Of a stretch of DNA of 35,859 bases, positions 29,798 through 35,859 are shown one piece after another. Source of the stretch: Colwellia sp. E2M01 (GTDB lineage Bacteria; Pseudomonadota; Gammaproteobacteria; Enterobacterales; Alteromonadaceae); the NCBI RefSeq assembly GCF_018860585.1, contig NZ_JAHKPR010000037.1, positions 40,245 through 76,103 on the forward strand, in the 5' to 3' direction. Numbering within the stretch: position 1 is the stretch's first letter; each line of letters starts with the position of its first letter. A model generated the notes under the pieces. It saw nothing but the letters and a program-made list of their open reading frames with translations. It made no database searches and had not been told where the DNA came from. A program made the translations under genes and the position numbers.

Positions 29798-29828
29798 ACA
29801 ATTTACCTACATTTAGGTGTTGTTTTTT
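29798..29828 (+). terminator. candidate intrinsic terminator after the exonuclease gene
   Basis: ACA-A and ACCTA pair with TAGGT and TTGT around a 4-nt loop (29798-29823), with a 2-nt bulge, and six T follow (29823-29828). The stem is short and AT-rich. It lies 89 bp after the exonuclease stop and about 105 bp before the mbnP-like ATG; the dyad could instead be an operator for that operon. Confidence 0.4.
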
Positions 29829-29873
29829 AATAACTGCGACAATTGGTCACAGGTTGTTTTTATTAGCACGCTT

Positions 29874-29881
29874 TATAATAT
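29874..29881 (+). promoter_or_regulatory. candidate -10 element for the metal operon
   Basis: TATAATAT lies 52-59 bp before the mbnP-like ATG. A TTGTTT at 29854-29859 is 14 or 16 nt upstream depending on which -10 register is used. The spacing is suboptimal, which would fit an activated promoter, but this is weak evidence. Confidence 0.3.
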
Positions 29882-29932
29882 AGTTATTAAAAACATAATA
29901 TTTATCTTAAAGTTACTTAATGGAATTACTTC

Positions 29933-31006
29933 ATGTTTAATAAATTCACCCCTGCGATAAAATCGGTGTTATCAGTAAAACTAGCCACAATGTCTTTAGC
30001 TTCAGCAGCATTACTTGTTGGTTGTGGCTCAGACAGTGAAAGTGTTATTGAAGAAAATGCACCTTTCACGCTTAATTTTTCCGCTAAAAGTGCAGGTGAA
30101 ACAGTCGTTTGTGATAGTACTCATAATAACTTTGGTACTGCCGATGATGGTTTACATTCAATTTCGGTAAGTGATTTACGTTTTTACGTAAGTAATGTTA
30201 AGTTTTATGATGAAAACAATAATGAGTTAAATGTTGAATTAGACAGTAACGATTTTCAATTAAACCATGAGCAAGGCTTCGTTGGCTTGGTCGATTTAAC
30301 AAGTAACACTGCAGGTGCTTGTGTTGATGGCGCAACAGAGCGTACTAATGAAAGTATTACCGGTACGGTATTAAATGGTACAGTTGCTAGCGTAAGTTTT
30401 GATGTGGGTGTACCACAAGCGGTAATGCAAGATGTTATTGCAACTAATACCCAAGAAGATGCACCAACGCCATTAAACGAAATGTATTGGTCGTGGGCAA
30501 GTGGTTACCGCCACTTTGTGATGGAATTTACTATTGAATCTAATGACGTGGCAATAGTAGAGCACGTAGAAGCAGCGGCGGACGTTGCTGAGACTACAGA
30601 AGAAATTCATGAAGACAGTGGTGATGATCATAGTGGTCATGCTCATAGCGCTGATGCAAATAGTACAACAGGTACTGGTGCGGTACATTTAGGAAGTACG
30701 GATTGTAAAGGAGCAGATGACGTATTCGCTTTAGAATCGCAAAATAGTTGTGGTTTTGTAAATACACCAAAAGTAACGATAAACAACTTTAATTTAGCAA
30801 CCGATACTGTCGTTATTGATGTTGATGCTATGCTGTTAAATGCTAAGTTTTCAGCGGATGATGGCGAGTCGGTACCTACCGTAAGTTGTCACTCATTTGG
30901 CGCTGCCGCTTCTACTGATTGTAGCGCATTGTTCGAAAACTTCGGTTTAAGTACTGTCGATGGCTCTGCGGATGCTGATACCAACCTAGTATTTATTAAA
31001 GAGTAA
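29933..31006 (+). CDS. MbnP-like metallo-mystery-pair lipoprotein
   Basis: This 357-aa lipoprotein has a signal peptide ending in the lipobox LVGC, so C31 is the lipidation site. It has hallmarks of the MbnP family: an N-terminal FTLNFSAKSAGETVVCD, then LRFYVSNVKFYDENN, GLVDLTSNTAGAC, VSFDVGVP and MYWSWASGYRHFVMEF (184-199), with W186 and W188. Six Cys (60, 130, 258, 273, 319, 330) suit extracytoplasmic disulfides. In this family the partner MbnH oxidises a conserved Trp to kynurenine, forming a copper-binding site; which Trp here is not certain. Unusually, an acidic, His-rich insertion (H226, H233, H236, H238 within about 205-247) interrupts the domain, which suggests extra metal binding. 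The MbnH-like gene starts 4 bp downstream. Confidence 0.85.
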   Translation: MFNKFTPAIKSVLSVKLATMSLASAALLVGCGSDSESVIEENAPFTLNFSAKSAGETVVCDSTHNNFGTADDGLHSISVSDLRFYVSNVKFYDENNNELNVELDSNDFQLNHEQGFVGLVDLTSNTAGACVDGATERTNESITGTVLNGTVASVSFDVGVPQAVMQDVIATNTQEDAPTPLNEMYWSWASGYRHFVMEFTIESNDVAIVEHVEAAADVAETTEEIHEDSGDDHSGHAHSADANSTTGTGAVHLGSTDCKGADDVFALESQNSCGFVNTPKVTINNFNLATDTVVIDVDAMLLNAKFSADDGESVPTVSCHSFGAAASTDCSALFENFGLSTVDGSADADTNLVFIKE

Positions 31007-31010
31007 CTTA

Positions 31011-32267
31011 ATGCCAAATAACCGACTTTATCGGTTAACTTCAACAAAACTCAGCACAACGATGGTAATAAGTGTAATTAAAGCCATACGTTTACTGAGT
31101 TTTGTTATTTTAACGCCCGTATTCATGTCAGGTTGTGATGTTGATTCCAGCACAACTATTAGCGCTTCTGCAGATGAGCAAGACTTGCGCTTGTTATTAG
31201 ACTTGCCTGATCACATGCCTATTCCTGCTATTCCTGATTTTAACCCACTTACTCAAGAAAAAATCACCTTAGGTCGGTTCTTATTCTACGAAACTAAATT
31301 GTCTGCTAATCAAACCCAGTCTTGTGGCTCTTGTCATTTTCAAACAGATGCTTTTGCTGACGGTATAGCAACACCTACAGGCTCTACCGGGCATGTGTTA
31401 GCACGTAACAGTCAAGGCTTAAGTAATGTTGCTTATAACGCTAGTTTTACTTGGAGTAATGATACCTTTGTTGAATTAGAAGACCAACTTAACGTACCAA
31501 TTCGAGCCGATGATCCTATTGAGTTAGGTGTAACCGATGCAGAGCTAGCAACTGTTTTAACCCGTTTTGATGAAGATGAAGAGTATCAACAACTATTTAA
31601 AGCAGCTTTTCCAAACAGTGAAAAAAGCAGTGAAACAGGCGTGACTATGAACAAGGTGATATTCTCATTAGCCAGCTTTGTACGCACTATGATCAGTGCT
31701 AACAGTCCTTATGATGAATTTTTGCAAGGTGATAAAGAGGCGTTAACCGCACAGCAAAAACAAGGTTTTAACCTATTTAATGGTGAGAAATTTGAATGTT
31801 TTCATTGTCATACAGGCGTTAACTTTACGGTATCTTATAAAGATGCCAACACTCTTACAGGCTCATTAGTATTTCCATTTTTTAATAATGGTTTGTACAA
31901 CGTTAATGATGACGGCAGCTACCCTGAGGTCGACCAAGGTATTTATGATTTATCTGGCGATCCTGCAGATAAGGGAAAATTTAGACCACCATCATTACGT
32001 AATATTGAGTTAACAGCCCCGTATATGCACGATGGTAGTATTGGTACATTACGTGAAGTGGTTGAGCATTATGCCCGAGGTGGCACATTAACTACGTCAG
32101 GTATTAATGCTGGTGATGGTAAAAATAACCCTTACAAATCAAGTTTTATTCCTGGCTTTGATGCCACTGATGAAGAAATAGATGCAGTAGTCGCTTTTTT
32201 AGAATCACTGACTGATTATGACTTCGTTAATAATGAAAAATTTTCAAATCCCCATGAGGATCATTAA
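31011..32267 (+). CDS. MbnH-like dihaem cytochrome c peroxidase-family protein
   Basis: This 418-aa protein belongs to the dihaem peroxidase/MauG superfamily, MbnH branch. Two c-haem motifs are seen: CGSCH at 105-109 and CFHCH at 263-267. APYMHDGSIGTLREVVEHYARGG, near 336-358, is the conserved C-terminal segment of the family. The N-terminal hydrophobic stretch ends in FMSGC (C42), a near-lipobox, so it may be a lipoprotein on the periplasmic side; two ATGs precede the hydrophobic core, making the n-region long. Its expected job is to oxidise a tryptophan of the neighbouring MbnP-like protein to kynurenine. Ribosome-binding sequence for this gene lies at the end of mbnP. Its stop codon overlaps the next ATG (TAATG). 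Confidence 0.88.
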   Translation: MPNNRLYRLTSTKLSTTMVISVIKAIRLLSFVILTPVFMSGCDVDSSTTISASADEQDLRLLLDLPDHMPIPAIPDFNPLTQEKITLGRFLFYETKLSANQTQSCGSCHFQTDAFADGIATPTGSTGHVLARNSQGLSNVAYNASFTWSNDTFVELEDQLNVPIRADDPIELGVTDAELATVLTRFDEDEEYQQLFKAAFPNSEKSSETGVTMNKVIFSLASFVRTMISANSPYDEFLQGDKEALTAQQKQGFNLFNGEKFECFHCHTGVNFTVSYKDANTLTGSLVFPFFNNGLYNVNDDGSYPEVDQGIYDLSGDPADKGKFRPPSLRNIELTAPYMHDGSIGTLREVVEHYARGGTLTTSGINAGDGKNNPYKSSFIPGFDATDEEIDAVVAFLESLTDYDFVNNEKFSNPHEDH

Positions 32268-33565
32268 TGTCTACGCTCGCTTTTAAACTTAGCTTTACCG
32301 CTAAGCTTGTTTCATCAATAAAACCAGTTTATTCATCACTTGCTTTATCACTGTTACTTACGGCTGTGAGCACGTCTACCATGGCTCATCAAAAAGTTTC
32401 TATGTTTGAAAACAATTCATTGAAAGTGTTAGCTGCAGCAACTTATCGCAATAACAGTATTGTTGAAAATGATGCTGTATGGCAACCGGATGGCTTTTTG
32501 GTAGGTGGTGAGGCGTTACCAGCGGAGAAAGGCGTAAGTCTTGATGACGTGCAATTACAAGGTTATCTAAATATAGATAACGATTATTATGTAGCAGCTA
32601 AATTAAGTAGTCATAGTCACGGCGGTGAAAATAACCTTGAATTAGAAAACCTATGGATGGGTACCGAGTTTACTTTATTCAATCAAATGTTTTTATTAGA
32701 AGGTGGAAAAATGGCAACAGCGGTTACCGACACCTTAAATTACCATGCCTCAATGGATATTTTTGACCAAGCTCCATTATCTGCTGATGTGTTTTTTGGG
32801 CGTCATTTTAATGATATTGGCATAAGATTAGCGCTTGTTGAAGGTGCTAATACTACGCCACAAAAAACTCAGCAAATGCCAGTTGATCAGATTGATACTA
32901 GTTACAAAGTTGGTTTGGAAATCTTTAATGGCGATAATTTTCCAGCTAGCGCAGGAGAAGGGAGTGTTTCAGCATTTAGTCATTTTGATTTAAGTTACCA
33001 AGCTTTTCACACTTCAGCTAAGTTATGGGTGATGTACAGTAAAGCTGAACAAAGAGCGGATGATCGTTATAGCGACTCACATAATCACGGTATTACAGTC
33101 GATGATATCGTTGAATCATATTTTACCGGAGATACTATCACGACAGGGCTTTATTTAGATGCCAGTTGGCATACTGAAAATTGGCTTTTAAAAGGTGAAT
33201 TTGAATGGATGCAAACACAAATTGACGGTCAAGTATTTAGCAGTACTCAAAGTGCTTTTATGGACGCTACCGATAATGCTTACCGCTTAGCGACATCTTT
33301 AAAACGTAAACAACATAGTTTACATGTGCAATATGAAATATTAAGTGCTGAAAATAAGTTTAGCCAAACGACACAAACTTTTATCGACCAAGTCGGATTA
33401 AATAACGATGGTTTTGAACCGAGCCGATTAAGTGTCGCTTGGCTTTATGCTTTTCATGATAACTTTGTTTTACGTACACAATGGATGAAAGATGAAAGTA
33501 ACGAGCAATCTCAAATTAATGATGTATTGAGCGTTGGGGTTCAATGGCAATATGATATTTTGTAG
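32267..33565 (+). CDS. outer-membrane beta-barrel protein of the MbnP/MbnH operon
   Basis: This 432-aa protein has a signal peptide (hydrophobic core at about 25-34, cleavage after TMA at 38-40). The rest consists of alternating beta-strand segments, including YLNIDNDYYVAAKLSS, FLLEGGKMATAV, GVQWQYDIL at the C terminus and several WLLKGEFEWM-like hairpins. The end in an aromatic/hydrophobic residue pattern fits an outer-membrane beta-barrel. SHSHGGENN and further His-rich loop segments (SDSHNHGITVDD) may bind metal. The ATG overlaps the mbnH-like stop by one base, indicating translational coupling, so it is the third member of this system. I infer a porin-like channel for the metal or a small metallophore; the family is not named with certainty. 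Confidence 0.75.
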   Translation: MSTLAFKLSFTAKLVSSIKPVYSSLALSLLLTAVSTSTMAHQKVSMFENNSLKVLAAATYRNNSIVENDAVWQPDGFLVGGEALPAEKGVSLDDVQLQGYLNIDNDYYVAAKLSSHSHGGENNLELENLWMGTEFTLFNQMFLLEGGKMATAVTDTLNYHASMDIFDQAPLSADVFFGRHFNDIGIRLALVEGANTTPQKTQQMPVDQIDTSYKVGLEIFNGDNFPASAGEGSVSAFSHFDLSYQAFHTSAKLWVMYSKAEQRADDRYSDSHNHGITVDDIVESYFTGDTITTGLYLDASWHTENWLLKGEFEWMQTQIDGQVFSSTQSAFMDATDNAYRLATSLKRKQHSLHVQYEILSAENKFSQTTQTFIDQVGLNNDGFEPSRLSVAWLYAFHDNFVLRTQWMKDESNEQSQINDVLSVGVQWQYDIL

Positions 33566-33575
33566 GCTGTTGTAG

Positions 33576-33599
33576 GCGGGAACTTGTTCGCGCTTTTAA
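33576..33599. repeat. short REP-like hairpin after the barrel gene
   Basis: GCGGGAAC (33576-33583) pairs with GTTCGCGC (33586-33593) except at one position, leaving a very small loop, and is followed by TTTT. TGTAGGC occurs twice just before it. It may be a REP-like dispersed repeat or a terminator for the metal operon. Confidence 0.4.
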
Positions 33600-33615
33600 T
33601 TTATAAACGCCTTTA

Positions 33616-33655
33616 GCTAATAGAGTAATTGTAGGTTTTTTATTACTCTATTAGC
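33616..33655. terminator. bidirectional terminator hairpin, barrel gene and hydrolase
   Basis: GCTAATAGAGTAAT (33616-33629) and ATTACTCTATTAGC (33642-33655) form a perfect 14-bp stem around a 12-nt loop. It lies between two convergent genes that end at 33565 and 33686. Confidence 0.7.
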
Positions 33656-33685
33656 GGTTAATCTTGTGTTTTTTATTGAATAGAA

Positions 33686-34732
33686 TCAATTATTCAGCGC
33701 TTGATTAAAAGCTTTGCTAAACGCTTCATAATTTTCATATTGTGGCATGTGTCCTAAGCCGTCTAATTCAATCAGTGTTGAGCCTTTTATACGTTTTTGC
33801 GTATCAATACCCAATTGTTGGTAATTACCTAACTCACGAGTTACGCCTGGCTTTAACCAACCTCTACCAGGGCCGGTTTTATCTCTGGTGCCGTTAATAA
33901 TAAAGGTTTTGTTTTTTATTTCTGAAAATCTTGCGACAATATTTTCAGAAAAAATAGGACCGTAAGTTAGCGCATTATTCCAAGCAACAATTTGCCAATC
34001 ATCACCGGCAAGTTGACCTTTAAGTGGGATTAATAAAGCTTCATATTGCTCATTCCACTTACCATCGTAATAATTTTTTATTTGGTAATTTCTAGCTTTG
34101 TCTAAGGTTTTATTGAGCTCGCTATTATAGAAAAAGTTAACGTCTTTAAACTGCGCGTATTTACCGTAATCTTCTAAGCCTATCGAGTTAATCAATATTA
34201 ACTTATTTACCTCGTTTGGATAATTGGCTGCAAAAGTAGTGGCTAACATACCGCCCATAGAATGACCGACAATATCGGCTTTGTTAATGTGTAAACTATC
34301 AAGTAATAATTTAGTATTTAGCGCAAGTTGCCCAAAACTGTATTGGTAATGTTCAGGTTTTGATGATTTACCAAAGCCGATTTGATCGGGAATGATCACA
34401 CGATAATTTTTTTTGAGTAGATCGTTAGCAACGCGTTCCCAGTAGTAACCTGAAAAGTTTTTACCATGCAGTAGCACTATGGTTGGTTTGGCATTTTCAT
34501 CATTACCCTTATGGGTATCTGAACTTATATCCATATAGCGCATTTTCAATGTTTGATTTTGTGATTTAAATTCAAAGGTTTTTACGGTAAAAGGGTAGTC
34601 AAAACCATCTAATTCTTTGTTGTATTTTGTTGGATGCGCAGCTAAGGCTTGTGACATATAAGTAACAAAGGCAATTAACATTAATCCTAATTTAAAAAAA
34701 CACCTTGTTTTTATAGCAATCAGTTGTTTCAT
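33686..34732 (-). CDS. secreted alpha/beta hydrolase
   Basis: This 348-aa alpha/beta-hydrolase fold protein has a signal peptide (hydrophobic core at about 14-27, cleavage after ALA near 30-32), so it acts in the periplasm or outside. The oxyanion motif is LLHGKNFSG at 88-95, the nucleophile elbow is GHSMGG with S158, the acid is probably D284 (NGTRDKTGPG) and the catalytic His is H328 (GLGHMPQYE). A complete triad suggests an active esterase or lipase-like enzyme, though epoxide or haloalkane hydrolase-like chemistry cannot be excluded. The cap domain (about 190-260) is Tyr/Asn/Lys-rich. The substrate is unknown. It is convergent with the metal operon and monocistronic. Confidence 0.88.
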   Translation of the reverse strand: MKQLIAIKTRCFFKLGLMLIAFVTYMSQALAAHPTKYNKELDGFDYPFTVKTFEFKSQNQTLKMRYMDISSDTHKGNDENAKPTIVLLHGKNFSGYYWERVANDLLKKNYRVIIPDQIGFGKSSKPEHYQYSFGQLALNTKLLLDSLHINKADIVGHSMGGMLATTFAANYPNEVNKLILINSIGLEDYGKYAQFKDVNFFYNSELNKTLDKARNYQIKNYYDGKWNEQYEALLIPLKGQLAGDDWQIVAWNNALTYGPIFSENIVARFSEIKNKTFIINGTRDKTGPGRGWLKPGVTRELGNYQQLGIDTQKRIKGSTLIELDGLGHMPQYENYEAFSKAFNQALNN

Positions 34733-34947
34733 ATTAATCTCATGTGATGGGTTAGTAATAGGGGTTTTGGAGTGTTCGGCCTTCGTTTATTCGTTCGGCC
34801 TCAACTTTCGGTTTCAATGTACAGCCTAAAGTTAGCATGTATATTTAAGTGGTAACAAGATTCAATGATCTAAAAGATGTTAACAAACGTATCAGGTATC
34901 ATTAAGCACCGACCACCGATGGCAATGCAATATAGGCATAATATTAT

Positions 34948-35127
34948 ATGTTTTCTTTTTTTAAGCAAAACCCAATTAAAAAATTAGATAAAGCTTACGA
35001 AGCTAAACTTGAGCAAGCAATGCTCGCCCAAAGAAATGGCGATATTAAATCTTACGCTATGATTACTGCGGAGGCGGAAAATATTAGAGAGCAAATATTA
35101 GCGCTAGAAAACACTAATAACTCTTAA
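34948..35127 (+). CDS. DUF6435-like small protein (59 aa)
   Basis: This short frame encodes a 59-aa protein starting MFSFFKQNPIKKLDKAYEAK and containing AMLAQRNGDIKSYAMITAEAENIREQI. I recognise the pattern as the small DUF6435 family (FxFFKxxPxKKLxxxYxxxxxxAMxAQRNGDI), common in gammaproteobacteria. It is helical, with no signal peptide or membrane segment, and its function is unknown. There is only a weak ribosome-binding site (TAGG about 14 nt upstream). It faces the convergent methyltransferase, with 49 bp between stops. Confidence 0.8.
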   Translation: MFSFFKQNPIKKLDKAYEAKLEQAMLAQRNGDIKSYAMITAEAENIREQILALENTNNS

Positions 35128-35176
35128 TGGTATTACTACTAGATTTACTCTATTTTGATAAAAGGTTAATGCGCAT

Positions 35177-35734
35177 TTATACACGCTTTTTTCTTAATTG
35201 ATTAGCGCATTCCGCCATGACAATTGCGCCTGCCGTTGACACATTTAACGAGTTACCCATACCAACCATAGGAATATGAATATGTTGATGACTTAATTTA
35301 AGGGCTTTTTCACTCACCCCTTTTCGCTCGTTACCTAACACAAGCACACTCTTTTTCGGGTAAGTTACTTCACTGTAATCTACTGAATCATTGCATAGTT
35401 CAACACTGTAAACGGTATAACCATCAGTTATTAGCTTTTCTAAACTTCTTACTGTGTTGTCACTGTATTCAATATTGACCCATTTAGCTTCGTTTCTTGA
35501 TGCTTTTTTAAGTTTTTTATCAGAAATGGTTAATTCACCACAAACAATAATTTTTTCAATAGCAAAAGCATCAGCTAAACGAATAAATGAACCGATGTTA
35601 TAACTGTTGGTAACGTGATCTAATACAACAACTAATGGGGTTTTAGGTTGGCTTAGGTATTCATTTCTAGTCGGTTTAGTTGTTCTTAGTTCATCTTTGC
35701 TAAGTTGTATGTTTGAAGGCGTTAGTGAAGACAT
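35177..35734 (-). CDS. SpoU/TrmH-family RNA 2'-O-methyltransferase
   Basis: This 185-aa protein has the SPOUT fold. Motif 1 is NIGSFIR (46-52, Asn46 and Arg52), motif 2 is LVLGNERKGVS (131-141) and motif 3 is IPMVGMGNSLNVSTAGAIVMAE (154-175). These form the AdoMet knot and catalytic Arg. It has no N-terminal RNA-binding L7Ae/L30-like domain and is the size of a stand-alone SPOUT enzyme, so it probably methylates a tRNA or rRNA ribose. The exact target cannot be stated. Ribosome-binding sequence upstream of the ATG is weak. Confidence 0.87.
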   Translation of the reverse strand: MSSLTPSNIQLSKDELRTTKPTRNEYLSQPKTPLVVVLDHVTNSYNIGSFIRLADAFAIEKIIVCGELTISDKKLKKASRNEAKWVNIEYSDNTVRSLEKLITDGYTVYSVELCNDSVDYSEVTYPKKSVLVLGNERKGVSEKALKLSHQHIHIPMVGMGNSLNVSTAGAIVMAECANQLRKKRV

Positions 35735-35841
35735 AAAAGGGATCTTTTAGTGAATTAATAAGGGCGGTGGAGATGCTATATTTTCCCTTAATAATAACTT
35801 TTTTGCTAGGCAATTATTTTTGTCATAATTCGGTCTATTCA

Positions 35842-35859
35842 CTTATACCAATCTGATTA
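35842..35859. repeat. short dispersed-repeat-like motif at the right window end
   Basis: CTTATACCAATCTGATTA is the inverted counterpart of the motif at 1-19; the 12-bp core ACTTATACCAAT is shared exactly when the preceding base is included. It lies in the region upstream of the methyltransferase gene. Confidence 0.4.

Noticed and set aside
30473-30688. Antisense Met/Thr/Cys-rich frame opposite the His-rich part of the MbnP-like gene
   Set aside because: Its unusual composition is the complement of the Asp/His/Glu-rich coding segment and it has no independent support.

Overview
The window looks like chromosomal DNA from an AT-rich marine gammaproteobacterium of the Alteromonadales, close to Colwellia or Thalassotalea. 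This is an inference from low GC, protein style and gene neighbourhoods; no rRNA gene or other decisive marker is present. No tRNA, rRNA, CRISPR array, transposase or phage gene was seen, and most genes look intact.

Layout. (1) 67-5808, minus strand: an oligopeptide ABC importer, read oppA > oppB > oppC > fused oppD-oppF. The oppA-oppB gap holds three tandem 111-bp repeats, each able to fold as a three-armed cloverleaf. (2) 6193-13786, plus strand: a signalling block with a REC-DUF3369-GGDEF-EAL response regulator (predicted c-di-GMP phosphodiesterase), a membrane histidine kinase, an unassigned small reading frame, and a hybrid kinase whose sensor resembles an ABC substrate-binding protein. 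A 14-bp hairpin separates this block from the convergent glycogen genes. (3) 13828-26374, minus strand: glycogen genes read cbm48 > glgX > glgP > glgC > glgB > pgm > glgA, with malQ divergent at 26700. Together they interconvert glucose-6-P and glucose-1-P (Pgm), make ADP-glucose (GlgC), polymerise and branch it (GlgA, GlgB), and degrade and recycle it (GlgP, GlgX, MalQ). The small CBM48 protein is a probable glycogen-binding accessory. (4) 29059-29709: a DnaQ-type exonuclease. (5) 29933-33565, plus strand: a tightly coupled trio of MbnP-like lipoprotein, MbnH-like dihaem peroxidase and outer-membrane beta-barrel, probably a periplasmic copper/metal system. (6) 33686-35734: a secreted alpha/beta hydrolase, a 59-aa DUF6435-like gene and a SpoU/TrmH RNA methyltransferase.

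The items most worth a second look are the MbnP/MbnH/barrel trio with a His-rich insertion in MbnP, the cloverleaf repeats inside the opp operon, the hairpin over the ribosome-binding site of the hybrid kinase, the eukaryote-like phosphoglucomutase in a bacterial glycogen operon, and the inverted copies of one short motif at the two ends of the window.
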